From positions 145,748,096-145,812,095 of the forward strand of contig CM065802.1 of NCBI GenBank assembly GCA_033398695.1: a stretch of DNA of 64,000 nt, given 5' to 3'. Origin of the DNA: Orobanche coerulescens (lineage: Eukaryota > Streptophyta > Magnoliopsida > Lamiales > Orobanchaceae). This document shows, one piece after another, positions 9,561 to 21,296 of this stretch (positions are counted from its first letter, which is position 1; every line of letters starts with the position of its first letter). The translations under genes were made by a program, and so were the position numbers. Under the pieces are notes generated by a model. It saw only the letters and a list, made by a program, of their open reading frames with translations. It did not search any database and had not been told where the DNA came from.

Positions 9561-10920
9561 TGTTGAACAAATCTATTTCGATGATGCATTCCATCAAAAC
9601 ATTTAAAACAAAAACATCAAAGACTCGTTCAGATATCAAAACGGCGTATACTCTATCATAAAACAAAAGCTTCAAATCAAGACAAATTAGCGCATATTAT
9701 TAAATGATATTAGTGCACGCTACAAGAGGTAACTTAGATCTATTCTGAAACTACATAGCGCACGCTACTGATACATATAACACACGCTACCTGCTCTGCG
9801 TGCAAAGGTCAGTGAAGTCTGCCAGCCATATCTAGCACACGCTACCATGAAATTAACGTATGCTATGAAGAACTGTTAACGCACACTACAGATAAACTTA
9901 ACGCACACTACCTAATAATTCCTACAAGACAGTGAGCTCTGGACATCAAACAGAGTAGCAGTCAACGCACGCTACATTTATGTTTAGCGCATGCTACATG
10001 AAGCATTTTCAATATTTATTCACCAACAGTTAGCGCACGCTAACTGGTATATCTAGCGCACGCGAAAAGTTGAAAATCCTATCGTTGGACAAACATCCGT
10101 TGCTTGACCTTCTAGAACACGTAAATCACGCAAGTAACAAAAAGGTCTGGACGGCTAGCTAGCGCATGCGAAGGAATATACTAGTGCATGCTACATTCAA
10201 ATTACTACCGTTGGAAGTATTTGTCAAACCCAACTGCCATATTTGACCGAAGTTTAGTGCACGCTAAAGGTAAGTTAGCGCACCCTAATAACTTATGCAG
10301 TAATGGCTACAAGGCCTCAAAGATCTATAAATACCATTCCACTTGGTATGGATGAAGACACAACTTCAAGCAAACATACATTATATTGAGCTTTGATTAA
10401 TTGCTATATATTTTCTATTTAAGTTGTGACAAGAAAGATACGAGTGTTATTCTCATATTGTATTATTTCATATACATCGTATCTTCTTCGATTGTTGTGA
10501 GTGGTGTATCAGTCCTTCACGAGCTTGAGAGAAATGAATCAAGAATTTTAATCCGGTGTTATTAGGATCATTAATCCGGAATTATTAGGATTAAATTTTG
10601 ACGATCGTAAGTGAGGATTATCTAGTTCCTATAGAACACTAGAGAGAAATTTTTATTGAGTGATTGGTTGTGCTTGGACCAATCGAAGCCAAACATTGTA
10701 ATCGGTTGTGCCCGTACCTATAGAAGATGAGGCAAAGTTGAGTGTGGTTTTTCCTGAGCCAATAGAAAAAGAAACTTAGAGAGGACGTAAGCAGTTTATT
10801 GAATCTCTATAAATCTTCGTGTCTCTTGCTTTAAATATTTTTGTTTATTATAACCGAAGAAATAAATATTTATCAACTCTACTATTCAACCCCCCTTCTA
10901 GTGGAATTATTTACTCTACA
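9561..10920 (+). repeat. K1 5' LTR (1360 bp)
   Basis: Starts TGTTGAACAA and ends CTCTACA two bases before the PBS. The first 470 bp align to 17822-18295. U3 carries sixteen degraded palindromes and a TATA box near 10325. The palindromes differ from the 3' LTR copies mostly by C-to-T or G-to-A at CpG. Confidence 0.9.
9688..10331 (+). promoter_or_regulatory. K1 U3 palindromic iterons plus TATA box
   Basis: Sixteen copies or near-copies of TAGCGCACGCTA start at 9688, 9711, 9756, 9778, 9833, 9854, 9877, 9899, 9963, 9985, 10031, 10054, 10160, 10182, 10255 and 10276. Neighbours within a pair are 21-23 bp apart, and several larger gaps are near multiples (45, 46, 64). CTATAAATA begins at about 10324. 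The motif is the one used in the unrelated Ty3 element G1. Confidence 0.75.
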
Positions 10921-10922
10921 GT

Positions 10923-10933
10923 TGGTATCCGAG
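10923..10933 (+). other. K1 primer-binding site
   Basis: TGGTATCCGAG lies two bases after the LTR end. It is a one-base variant of the initiator tRNA-Met complement common in copia elements. Confidence 0.8.
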
Positions 10934-10979
10934 TGGTCACCTCTTATATCGGTTTAACCACCGGAGGAAAAGATCCGCA

Positions 10980-12044
10980 ATGGCTCTCCATCTCAAATCG
11001 AAGGTAATGCTCTCAACCGTCCACCTTTCTTCGATGGATCTAACTTTATGACATGGAAAAGAAGATGGCTATCTTCGTCCAAGCTTATGATATTGAGATA
11101 TGGAAGGTGATTGCTCTTGGTCCTAAACTGGATAAGAAAGAAGACGGGTCATTAAAAAAATTCGATGAATATAATGACGATGACTGGAAAAACACGCACA
11201 TCAACTCTCGTGCCACTCAATTACTATACTGTGCTCAAAATCCCAAAGAACTTAATCGTAACTCTACATACGAAAGTGCTAAAGAAATCTGGGAAATTCT
11301 TGAAGTTACTTACGAAGGAACGACTCAGGTCAAAGAGACTAAAATCAACATTCTCCTTCATGACTATGCATTATTCTCTACGAAAGAGGATGAAACAATC
11401 ACAATTATGTCGGATCGCTTCTCGGCTATAACCAATAGGCTAGCCTCAATTGGAAAACCGATTTCGAGCAGTGATAAAGCCAAAAATATTCTCCGATCTT
11501 TACCCCGTGAATGGGATGCCACTGTTACGGCTATTATGGAATCCAAAGATCTCAACAAATTGGAATTTAGTGGTCTTATCGGATCACTTACTAATTACGA
11601 GATTGCGCTCAAGTCTAGAGGATCCAAGCAAAGCCTCGTGAAAAAGTGGTTGCTCTCAAAGTTGATAGCGACGTTGAGGATGAAGGGCTGGAAGACAAAG
11701 ACGATGAGGAACTTGCCTTATATGCCCGGAACTTCATAAGGTACAAAAATCTTATCCAGAAAAATCTTATGCCCGGAACCTTCCTCGGTCGAGACTCCAG
11801 GATGGAACAAAAGAAAAACACATATGTTCCAACCAGTAAATTCGATAATAATTGTCGAAAATGCAGTCAACCCGGACATTATGCTAAAGAATGCCGAGTA
11901 ACTACTTCCAAACCTCAAGTTGAAAGATACAAAAAGAAAGAAGTGTTAATTGCTTCTTGGAGTGATGAGGAGGAGGAACTTGAAGGACCACTAGATGCAA
12001 ACCTTGCTCTTATGGCTCTCAAATCAGAAAATACTCAGAGGTAA
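10980..12044 (+). pseudogene. gag: K1 gag
   Basis: Copia gag forms the cytoplasmic particle. An ATG lies at 10980, but the gag frame (FFDGSNFMTWKRR) is joined to it only through a frameshift. A second shift near 11055 leads into the long open piece 11053-11739, which has the UBN2/gag core (ATQLLYCAQNPKE, KEIWEILEVTYEG). A third shift near 11645 leads to 11646-12044, which contains an acidic stretch and one zinc knuckle, CRKCSQPGHYAKEC, at about 11853-11894. Total length is normal for a SIRE-like gag. Frameshifts rule out a product. Confidence 0.85.
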
Positions 12045-12640
12045 TATCTAGTTTCGATGATAATGATTTATTAGATACGTGTGATCAATAAGCTCTTACT
12101 CATTATGATGAGCTTTTAAGTGCGTTTGAATCATTAAATATAGAGTATGACGAGATGATGGAACTTAATATATTTTTAAAAAGAAAATCAAGTCTTTAGA
12201 ACTTGAAAATTCGAAACTTCAAAATGAAGGCAAAAATGTTAAAATAGACCATATCTCTTACATTAATAATGAAAATAATTTGAAAATCGAGTTGTAAAAA
12301 ACTCAAAAGGAATTAAAATATATAACGAACAAACTTGGTAATGAGAAATTTGAAAGACTTTTATCCATTCAAAAATCTCCTTTATTAAAACACGGTCTTA
12401 GTTTCGATCCATTCAAAAGAGAACAATCTCTTATAAATCCTGACAAAATTAAGGAAACCCGGAATCAGAGTCATTTACGAGAAGTGAATGAAGAAAGTAA
12501 CAACAAAGTCCGTTCAAAATTGAGGACAATAAAAGTTCGACAAATTTGGGTTCCTAAAGGGATGATAGTTCCAAATTCCATTAGTATTATTAACTTTAGA
12601 GGACCCAAAAAGGCTTGGGTACCAAAACAACCAAAACAAA
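12045..12640 (+). pseudogene. K1 gag C-terminal spacer, degraded
   Basis: Between the zinc knuckle and protease the reading is broken into short pieces by stops. It is lysine- and glutamate-rich, consistent with the coiled-coil gag tail of SIRE-like elements. The fragment RQIWVPKG near 12537-12560, a usual marker just before the copia protease, shows the order is retained. Confidence 0.6.
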
Positions 12641-13950
12641 CTATGTTTGCAGGTACCTTATTCAAAGGAAAGCAAGTGGTACATTAACAGTGGTTGCTCA
12701 AGGCACATGTGTGGCACCAAAGAGTTGTTCGAAGATTTTGAATATCAAGAACAAGGATTCGTGACCTTTGGTGGCAACAAAAAGGGGAAGATTATGGGCA
12801 CCGATAAGGTTGGTAAGGACCTCCTCCCTCTATTAATAAAGTCTTATTTGGTGAAGGATTACATCATAATTTACTGAGTGTATCTCAACTATGTGACGAA
12901 GGTTTTAAAATTATTTTTGAAGAAACTCATTGTACTGCCTTAAAAAATAACAAAGTTGTATTTATTGGTTTAAGAAGTGGAAATATTTATATCATTGATC
13001 TTTGTGATGAAAACTCTTTCAATGAAAAATGCCTTATGACCTTAGATGAAAATGCATTCTTATAGCATCGAAAATTAGGACATACGCCATTACCTATTAT
13101 TTCCAAACTTTCTAAACATGATCTAATTCGTGGTTTACCAAAATTGAAATTTGATTGAAAACACTTATGTGAATCTTGCATTAAAGGAAAACACACAAGA
13201 GAATCATTCAAACCCAAATTTTAAATTTCTACTTCTCGTACTTTTGAACTTTTTCATATGGATTTGATTGGACCATCTAGATATGCTAGTTTGAATGGTA
13301 AATTCTATACTTTGGTTATTGTGGATGACTTTTCTCGTTTTACTTGGGTTAAATTTCTCACTCACAAGGATGATACTTTTACGGATTTCTAAATGGTGTC
13401 GTTTAGTTCAAAATGAGAAAAATCTTTCTATTATTTCTATTCGAACCGATCACGGAGGAGAATTTGATTGCTCTCTTTTTGAATTATTATGAGACAAATA
13501 TGGAATAAATCACAACTTTTCGGCTCCTAGAGCCCCTCAACAAAATGGGGTCGTTGAAAGGAAAAATCGTTCTTTCGAAGAAATATCTAGAACTATGTTA
13601 AATGAATACTCTCTTCCTTAATACTTTTGGGCCGAAGCTATTAATAGGGCATGTTATACAATTAATCAAGTTCATCTTTGTAGATCTCAACTTAAAACTC
13701 CGTATGAAATCTGGAATGATAAAAAGTCAAATATTTCTTATTCTCATCATTTTGGCTGCAAAGTTTTCGTTCATAATACCGGTAAAGAGAATATGTGAAA
13801 ATTGGACTCTAAATATTATTCAGGCATATTTCTGAGATACTCGTTAAATAGTAAAGATTTTCGTATTTACAATTTAAGGACAAATAAAGTAGAAGAATCC
13901 ATCCATGTTAAATTTAATAAAGCCATTTCATCGCCGAGAAAGGTAGATTC
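12641..13950 (+). pseudogene. pol: K1 protease and integrase
   Basis: The protease motif reads INSGCSRHMCG, so the catalytic Asp of DSG is Asn. The GAG-pre-integrase zinc-binding piece follows (HRKLGH near 13069, CESCIKGKH). The integrase core then shows HMDLIGP near 13255, RTDHGGEF near 13443, and PQQNGVVERKNR near 13539, the three acidic positions. Stops interrupt at several points, including just before HRKLGH, and the frame changes repeatedly. In life this product would cut gag-pol and insert the cDNA; here it is dead. Confidence 0.85.
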
Positions 13951-13999
13951 GTTTGATGATGGAGGTACACTTCCCGATCTTCAAGTCGCAAGAAATGGA

Positions 14000-15610
14000 G
14001 AAAAAGTGTGAGATTCATGAAGAAGAATTACCTATTGAATGGAAGAATATTAAAGATCATCCTAAATATCTCATAATCGGGAATATTCAAGATGGGGTTC
14101 AAACTCGTAAAAGATCTTTAGACTACTTGAATAATTTTGTCTTTGTGTCCGAAGTTGAACCCCAAAATGTTTCAGAAGCTCTAAATGATGAAAATTGGAT
14201 AACGGCTATGCAAAAAGAACTGGATCAATTTAAGCGAAACAAGGTTTGGAATTTAGTTCCCGCACCAGTGGATAAACCTCTGATCGGGACAAAATGGGTT
14301 CATAAAGTTAAGTGTGATGAAGATGGTTATCCAGTGAAAAATAAATCTCGTCTTGTCGCCCAAGGCTATAATCAAGAAGAAGGCCTAGATTATGAAGAAA
14401 GCTTTGCTCCAGTATCTCGTCTTGAAGCCATTCGACTACTCTGTGCCTTTGCATCTCATAAAAAGATTAAACTCTTTCAAATGAATGTTAAAAGTGTATT
14501 CTTAAATGGCATTAAGAAGAAGTTTATGTGAAGCAACCTACAGGCTTTGAGGATTATGAATTTCCAGACCATGTCTACAAGCTCAACAAAGCCTTATACA
14601 GTTTGAAGCAAGCACCCCGAGCATGGTATGATCGTTTAAGTGAATTTTTAATTTCTAATGACTACAAATGAGGTAATATAGATAACACACTTTTTGTACA
14701 AACTGTAAATAAATATATTCTTGTGTTTCAAATTTATGTAGACGATATAGTATTTGGAGCAACTAATGATTCTTTATGTCAAGAGTTTGCAAGTCTAATG
14801 AATGGGGGATTCGAGATGAGCATGATGGGAGAATTAACTTTCTTCCTAACAATGTAAGGATGAAATCTTTATCCATCAAATTAAGTACTCAAAGGATCTC
14901 CTCAAAAAGTTCAAAATGGAGAATAGCAAAGTTATTTCCACACCGATGTCATATACTCTAAATCTCGATAAAGATGAAAATGGAAAACCTGTCGATCAAA
15001 AACTTTTTCGAGGTATGATCGGTTCCCTGCTTTATTTAACTGCTTCTTGACCTGACATAATATTTGCTACGTGTTTATGTGCTCGCTTTCAAGCTAATCC
15101 AAAGTAATCGCATCTTATGTAAGCGAATTTTTCGTTATCTAAATGGAACAATTGGACTAGGTTTATGGTATCCATCTTGCCTAGATTTTAATCTTATTGC
15201 TTATAGTGATGCCGAGTTTGGTGGTTGAAAAATTGATAAAAAGAACACAAGCAGAACACGTCATTTTATAGGCTCTTGCTTGATTTCATGGGGTAGCAAG
15301 AAAAAAATGAGTGTAGCTTTATCTATCGTCGAAGCTGAATATGTTGCTGCCGGTAGTTCCTGTGCACAGGTACTTTGTATTAAAATCAACTTAGGGATTA
15401 TGGCATATTTATTGAAAACATCCCCATTTTATGTGATAATACTGGTGCTATTAATCTTAGTAAGAATCTGGTTTTGCATAGTAGAACTAACCACATTGAT
15501 ATAAGACATCATTTCCTTGGAGATCACATTTAGAAAAAGGATATTCGTTTAATTTTAATCGATACAAAAGATCAACTTGCTGATATATTTACAAAACCCT
15601 TACCCGAGAA
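14000..15610 (+). pseudogene. pol: K1 reverse transcriptase and RNase H
   Basis: RT begins with GTKWVHKVKCDEDG and KSRLVAQGYNQEEG. After a frameshift near 14520 it continues [11 protein letters not shown] and the catalytic YVDDIVFG at 14735-14758. RNase H is recognisable by ISWGSKKK and VEAEYVAAGSS in the open piece from 15280, then DQLADIFTKPLPEKT up to about 15614. At least five stops or shifts lie between these blocks. Order after integrase confirms Ty1/copia. Confidence 0.88.
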
Positions 15611-15725
15611 AACTTTAATAATGTTCATTTACAACTCGGTATAATACACATCGACAATTTCTAAAAGACTATTTTTATTATTTGTCTTATGAGAAATATC
15701 GATACTTGAGATTTTCACCTGGACC

Positions 15726-15945
15726 TAGCGCGCGCTAGAATTCCTCCGTAACGCGCGCTAAATAAAATCCCTAGATTCATCTATTTCACTCGAACCCGAT
15801 AGCGCACGTTACTTATAAGTTTAACGTACACTAATTAGTTTCCTTCAAAAGGCCTGAAGGTTCTGGACTGAGTACAGTGGCATATTTTTAATCGATAACG
15901 TACACTATCTCTTACATAGCGCATGCTCTAAATCTAGAATATATC
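15726..15945 (+). promoter_or_regulatory. Internal copy of the K1 palindrome module, ahead of the accessory ORF
   Basis: Three pairs of the U3 motif lie outside the LTRs: TAGCGCGCGCTA at 15726 with TAACGCGCGCTA at 15749 (step 23), 15800 with 15822 (22), and 15896 with 15917 (21). A TATA-like AATATAT follows at about 15938, and the accessory ORF starts at 16073. The arrangement copies the LTR promoter, so an internal promoter for the accessory ORF is plausible. No transcription evidence is available. Confidence 0.55.
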
Positions 15946-16072
15946 ATTAGAAATTAGGAGATCCCCTTCTTTATTTTCATCAACCTTAAACTCTCCCGGC
16001 GGACAGAAACCCAAAATTCATCCACCAAATCCTCAAATTAATCCAAATTCATCCGTAACCACCTTCACCAAA

Positions 16073-17270
16073 TGGCTAGCGGATCGAAAGCACCAGCAAA
16101 GAAAGCATCTAAACACCCTAGAGATTCTGAATTCAATTCGGACCGATTCATTTCTTCCATGGCTCTCAAGGTATTTTTCCAAAATTCTTCCTCAAGAACA
16201 CATTACAGACTGCTACCATTTCAATTTCGGTAGTTTGGACCGCGTGGGTGTCGAAATCCTAGAGTTTTTCTCAATGTTTGGTATTGATCGATTTGTTGAG
16301 TGTAAAGAGCCGGTCTATCCGAATCTAGTGAGAGAGTTCTATGCTAATCTTCATGTTGGGGAGAATGAGTCTTCTCCACCTTTTGTTCTTCAGAGTTTGG
16401 TTGGTGGAATTTGTGTTAAAGTTTCATCTGAAATTTTGGAATGAATTATTTGGTTTGTCAAATGAAGGTTTTGTATGTTCTGGGAAATCTATTGAAGATA
16501 AAGAAACTGGTGTGACTGAATTAGATGTTCGGGAATTTCTAAGCTCGAAAGCGGTTATTGAAATAACCAATGATATTTTTGAAAACAACGACTTTGGTTT
16601 TCGAATTCGTCTCTTGTTAGTTGCTTTACCAAGTGCTTGATGCCTAAGGTCAACACTCAACACAAGTTGGTTGGGGTTGACAAACATGTCGTTTATCGTG
16701 TTTTGAATGATGATAAGGTGAACTTTGCGACTATTGCAGTTGGATAAAGGCTAAAGGTGATGTATTTTGTTCTATGCATTACGCCTCTCGGTCAAGAAAG
16801 GCCGAAATGCCTTTTGGTTAGATTCTCATGGTTATTTTTAGACATCATAATGTGGATATGTCTAAGGAGGCTGCAGTTCCGGTGTCCCGGGGAGACGAAA
16901 TTTCTGACTCAATGCTAAAAGCCATACATTATGTTGAAACTATAAACAGAGGATGGGTGTTGTTTTCATATTCAAGGAAGATGATGAGGTTGCTAAAGGA
17001 ACTCGTGTGCCGACCCCTGCTGAGCGAATAACACGTAGAGGGCCAGAAACATTACGATAATTGCAAACCGGGACATTCGTCCATTTTCCTAAATTAAAGG
17101 GAAAAAAGAAAATGAATGGAGAAGCTACTGAAGATGATGACTTAGTTGCACGTATGCGAACCCTTGAAACAACACAAATTGAAATCCGTGATGACATTCG
17201 TGCTCTTCGGACTCAAGTACGAAATGAAATTCACTCCATCAAGTCCCTCCTTGAAGACTTCATATGCTTT
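16073..17270 (+). pseudogene. K1 accessory ORF, plant transposon-protein-like
   Basis: The ATG at 16073 opens a basic N-terminus (MASGSKAPAKK). The frame is lost after about 35 codons and resumes near 16220. The stretch LVREFYANL with a following V-G-G-I block and NELFGL resembles the Transposase_32 'putative plant transposon protein' family. The C-terminal piece (about 17115-17265) is a short heptad-like coiled coil (MRTLETTQIEIRDDI). It sits between RNase H and the 3' LTR, the env-like position of SIRE elements. I see no signal peptide or membrane segment. Function is unknown; the family name rests on recalled resemblance only. Confidence 0.6.
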
Positions 17271-17821
17271 ACCAATCCCTCATTCTCTTTCCTACCCCTC
17301 ATTTCAACCCAATCCCATAAATCTCATTTGTTGAGTACTTGTTAGAGACAAATATTTTGCTTCGTATATCTTGATGAAACGTGTCTTGAATTTATGATTA
17401 ACTTGCTTGGCTTGATCAATATGTGATTTAATGTTGGTTTATAAATATTTGATAATTATCTTGATTGGATGGTTCATTTTTGATTGCTCTATACAGGTTG
17501 GATCATTACATTTCAGAATATCATAGTTTTATCTAACCATGTATTTTAGTTTATAGCTAGAATTTTAAGCTAGAAGCTATAAGTTGTTTGTTTGCTTAAG
17601 GTTAGGAAAGCTCCATTTCAGGGGAGCTATGTCTGTTTACCTTTTTTATTGTGACAAAAAGGTGGAGAAAAAGATAGAACATTGAACATTTGTTCTTGAC
17701 AAGATTCAAAAATCTCTAACAAAATCGAACAAAGTAACAACTTTGATTCGAAAAGTTTTCTTTACAAATGTTTGCAGGTATATCTTGTTAAATATTTTGT
17801 CATCATCAAAAAGGGGGAGAT
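17271..17821 (+). other. K1 3' non-coding region and polypurine tract
   Basis: AT-rich, no coding signal. Ends ATCATCAAAAAGGGGGAGAT directly before the 3' LTR, a typical copia polypurine tract. Confidence 0.8.
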
Positions 17822-18295
17822 TGTTGAACAAATCTATTTTGATGATGCATTCTATCAAAACATTTAAAATAAAAACATCAAAGACCCGTTCAGATATCAA
17901 AACGGTGTATACTCTATCTTAAAACAAAAGCTTCAAAATCAAGATAAATTAGCGCACATTATTATATGATATTAGCGCACGCTACAAGAGGTAACTTGGA
18001 TCTCTTCTGAAACTACATAGCGCACGCTATTAATACATATAGCGTACGCTACCTGCTCCGCATGTAAAGGTCAGTGAAGTCTGCCATCCACATCTAGCGC
18101 ACGCTACCATGAAATTAACGTATGCTATGAAGAACTGTTAACGCACGCTACAGATAAACTTAACGAACGCTACCTGATAATTCCTACAAGACAGTGAGAT
18201 CTGGATATCAAATAGAGTAGCAGTCAACGCATGCCACATTTATGTCTAGCGCACGCTACATGAAGCATTTTCAAGATTTATTCACGAACAGTTAG
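17822..18295 (+). repeat. K1 3' LTR, 5' part, cut by K2
   Basis: Matches 9561 to about 10032. Its palindromes (starts 17950, 17973, 18018, 18040, 18095, 18116, 18139, 18161, 18247) keep more intact CpGs than the 5' LTR copies. It stops after GTTAG at 18291-18295, where the K2 LTR begins. The rest lies beyond the window. Confidence 0.88.
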
Positions 18296-19547
18296 TGTTG
18301 GGATAAACAATCATATTTTGATAATTGCCATCATACAGCAAAGAAGTCGAAAGAGTTAAAATGCCGCTAAGTATGGAAGCTGTCTGGAATCTCCATACAT
18401 CCCTTCTATATAGCATTGAAGATCTCATACAGTCTATCCTACAGAACCATCCTCATATAGCAAAAGATGTAATACGTTGATTACAGCATACAGACTGAAG
18501 GTGTTTTACTTAGGAAAAGTAAAACACATCCAACAGGACTGAATATAAAAAGGCTTTAAACATTTGTGAGATAAATATTGTTTATTCACAAAGTATTCAT
18601 AGTTAAAGCTGCATTTATTGTTGATAGGACATCATTTAATGCAGCTGGGTGAGACAAGTCTGAACGCATTGAAGAGCATTTAATGCGAAGTCAAAAAGGA
18701 TGTCTAAAGCATTAAATGCGATCTGGTTTAATTTAAATATTCAGCAAGCTGCCAATCAGAGACGTCAACATCTCACCTACCTGCATCAGCTACATTTATA
18801 ACGGATGCATTTTCTATGTTTATAAATAGCCCCAAGATGAGGACTTAAAGAAGCGGCTAACACTTGATATATTCATACTCGCGAAAGCTCTGACAAAGAT
18901 TCTGACAATTTAAGCTATATCAAGAGCATGTATATTTCACAAGCATACAACGTATCTACAATGAAGAAATATACTAAGTTCGCAACAAGAACAACACAAC
19001 ATACATCAAATGTATATCAAAGATCAAGCTGCTATTCGGAGAATTCTACCCTTTACTGTTGAGATAATCATCAGCCATGTATGGACTGAAGATCCTTGTG
19101 TTTTCCGACCTGAGCGGGAAGAATAGTATTAAAGACGAAGCTTCGATCTGTGTGAGAAGAAGCGAGTCAAGAAAGAGCTCAAGCCAATCTGTGTGAACCA
19201 AAAAAAGCTTTGGTCCCTGTATCAATATGTGTGAACGATATAGCGACATGTTTAGTTATAGTCATGTAGTTGTGTACGTAGTGATTATAATAAACTATTT
19301 ACTCCTGTGTGGAGGACCAGTGGACGTAGAGGGGTTTACCTCGAACCACTTTAAATTATGTGCCATTTATCTTCTGTCTTTATTGTTTTCATAACTGTGA
19401 TTTTTATACAAGTATACATTGTAAAATCCCATACGCACTAAGCAAATAGGAGAACGCCTAGTTGCGTATTTACAACCAATTTCGAAAACCGTACAACTTA
19501 TTATGTTTCCATATTCAAACTATTTATTGTTTACTAAGTGGACAACA
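18296..19547 (+). repeat. K2 5' LTR
   Basis: Boundaries are inferred from TG at 18296 and ACAACA at 19547 just before the PBS; the partner LTR is not in the window. A TATA-like TTTATAAATAG lies near 18820. No tandem palindromes are present, a useful contrast with K1. Confidence 0.75.
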
Positions 19548-19549
19548 AG

Positions 19550-19560
19550 TGGTATCAGAG
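19550..19560 (+). other. K2 primer-binding site
   Basis: TGGTATCAGAG, initiator tRNA-Met type, two bases after the LTR end. Confidence 0.85.
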
Positions 19561-19656
19561 AGGTTGATTCTAAAAAGAATCAGTCGTATTTTTAACTGAA
19601 TCAGATCCAAAAATCACTTATTTTTGAAAATAGTCTTATCCTTCCCATTTTCTCTA

Positions 19657-20363
19657 ATGGATACCTTAATGATAAACAAGGATCTTATGTTTTCGATTGA
19701 CGAGTTTGATGACTGGAGAATCAGGATGGAAACCCATCTTGCTACCATGCATGAGGAGATGATATTTGTCATCCAAGAAGGTCCAATAAAGATAATGAAG
19801 GTTAATTCTCCCGCAAGGATAGAAGGACAACCTTACGCTGAAATGCTCGAGAAGGAGCGCGAGCAATGGACAGCTGACAATCGCAAGCGTGCGAATCTCG
19901 ATAATGTAGCTAAGAATGCACTGTTTGTCACTCTTCACAAATGCACATTCTCAAAGGTAAAAAGCTGTAAGACAGCTAAGGAAATCTGGGAGAAACTCAA
20001 GCTGATTTACGAGGGTACTGAGCTCTCGAAAGAAAACAAAATTTCTACACTTACTCAGGAATTTAAATCTATTGAAATGAAATCTTTCGAAATGCTCGAG
20101 GAGCTTGACCTCAGATTCACTGGCATTGTCGGTGAACTTGAAGCATTGGGTAAAGTGTATACCCAAAAGGAGAAAAATTCAAAAACCTTTAGATCACTCC
20201 CTGCCCGATGGGACATTAAGACTACAGCCATGCGTGTATCCTGTAATCTTAATGATATTTCTACTTTTGATCTATTCTCTGACCTCAAAGCTTTCGAGTA
20301 CGATATTGATAGGAGAGAGAAGGCCGAAGAGTCATCTGCCAAGACTACAGCACTGGCTGCTAT
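19657..20363 (+). pseudogene. gag: K2 gag, N-terminal part
   Basis: Open from ATG at 19657 (MDTLMINKD; I prefer it to the 19624 codon because the gag N-terminus usually starts close to the FDDW block). It shows FDDWRIRMETHL, AKEIWEKLKLIYEG and RSLPARWD, the UBN2 copia gag core. The last authentic codons are at 20363, where the LTR of A interrupts. The few residues that follow in the open frame (TPPKQ) come from LTR A. The frame resumes at about 23814. Confidence 0.85.
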
Positions 20364-21052
20364 TGTAACACCCCCAAAACAATAGGGAGAGGATCTACCA
20401 GGATAATCATCTCAAAACGACCAAGTGTGTGTGTCCGACCGGGGCATACAATACAATGATACGACCAACTGATGTAAACATAAAAACACAACTCTATACA
20501 ATGAACACCCACGCAGGGGTAAAGACACATAACAGCGGAAAATGGAATACGAATTTGACGATAACTCACTCGACTCAACTCCCAACTCTCGATTAGTATC
20601 GTAGCCCGTCACTTCCTGTGCGATCCTGAGACTGCTCCCCGCACCTGCAAGCACCTAGACACAAAACAGACATCCACCCCCCAATTACTCGGGGGTTAGC
20701 AAAATTCCACTATTTTGCTAGTGCAAGTATAATACGATACGAAATGCAACAAGTAAATAGCAACCACGAATTTACCATGGAAATCAACTATCAAAATCTT
20801 CCCGAGAAGTTTTAGAATTTCGAACTCAAGTAAGCAATATTTGAAAAGGAACTCATTAGTTCAGGGATTTTTAAAGTAGAAATTCCTTTGGACCTCAAGT
20901 CCCGATTTACAAAACCTGTTCGAAAATGTTATGGACTCAGCCTGGTTCTCATTTCAAAACACACTAGTTAAGATTTCATTACGAGTTCGTGACCCATGTT
21001 TTAAAACGTTATAAAAAAATCACTGTTATACGATCACTGTTCCACAATCACT

Positions 21053-21296
21053 GTTCGTACACATCATGTACCGAACCCCGGAGGCCTCGACGGACCTTAC
21101 TCGGACTACACACGTTGTTCGTACACAACATGTACCGAACTCAAGAGGCCTCGACAGACCCTACCTGGACTACACACGTTGTTCGTACACATCATGTACC
21201 GAACTCCAGAGGCCTCGATGGACCCTACCCAGACTTCACACGTTGTTCGTACACATCATGTACCGAACTCCAGAGGCCTCGTCAGACCCTTACCTG
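21053..21296 (-). repeat. Four tandem 64-bp units in LTR A
   Basis: GTTCGTACAC starts at 21053, 21117, 21181 and 21245, an exact 64-bp period. Units differ by a few substitutions. They lie in the transcribed part of the LTR, like the tandem units of G1 and D. Confidence 0.9.

Larger units (their letters stand above)
9561..18295 (+). mobile_element. K1: Ty1/copia element, SIRE-like, decayed
   Basis: LTRs start TGTTGAACAA at 9561 and 17822. The order between them is gag, protease, integrase, RT, RNase H, which is the copia order, followed by an extra ORF in the place where SIRE elements carry an env-like gene. Every coding block has stops and frameshifts. The 3' LTR is cut at 18295 by insertion of K2. 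It is the oldest member of the nest that can be ordered here. Confidence 0.9.
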
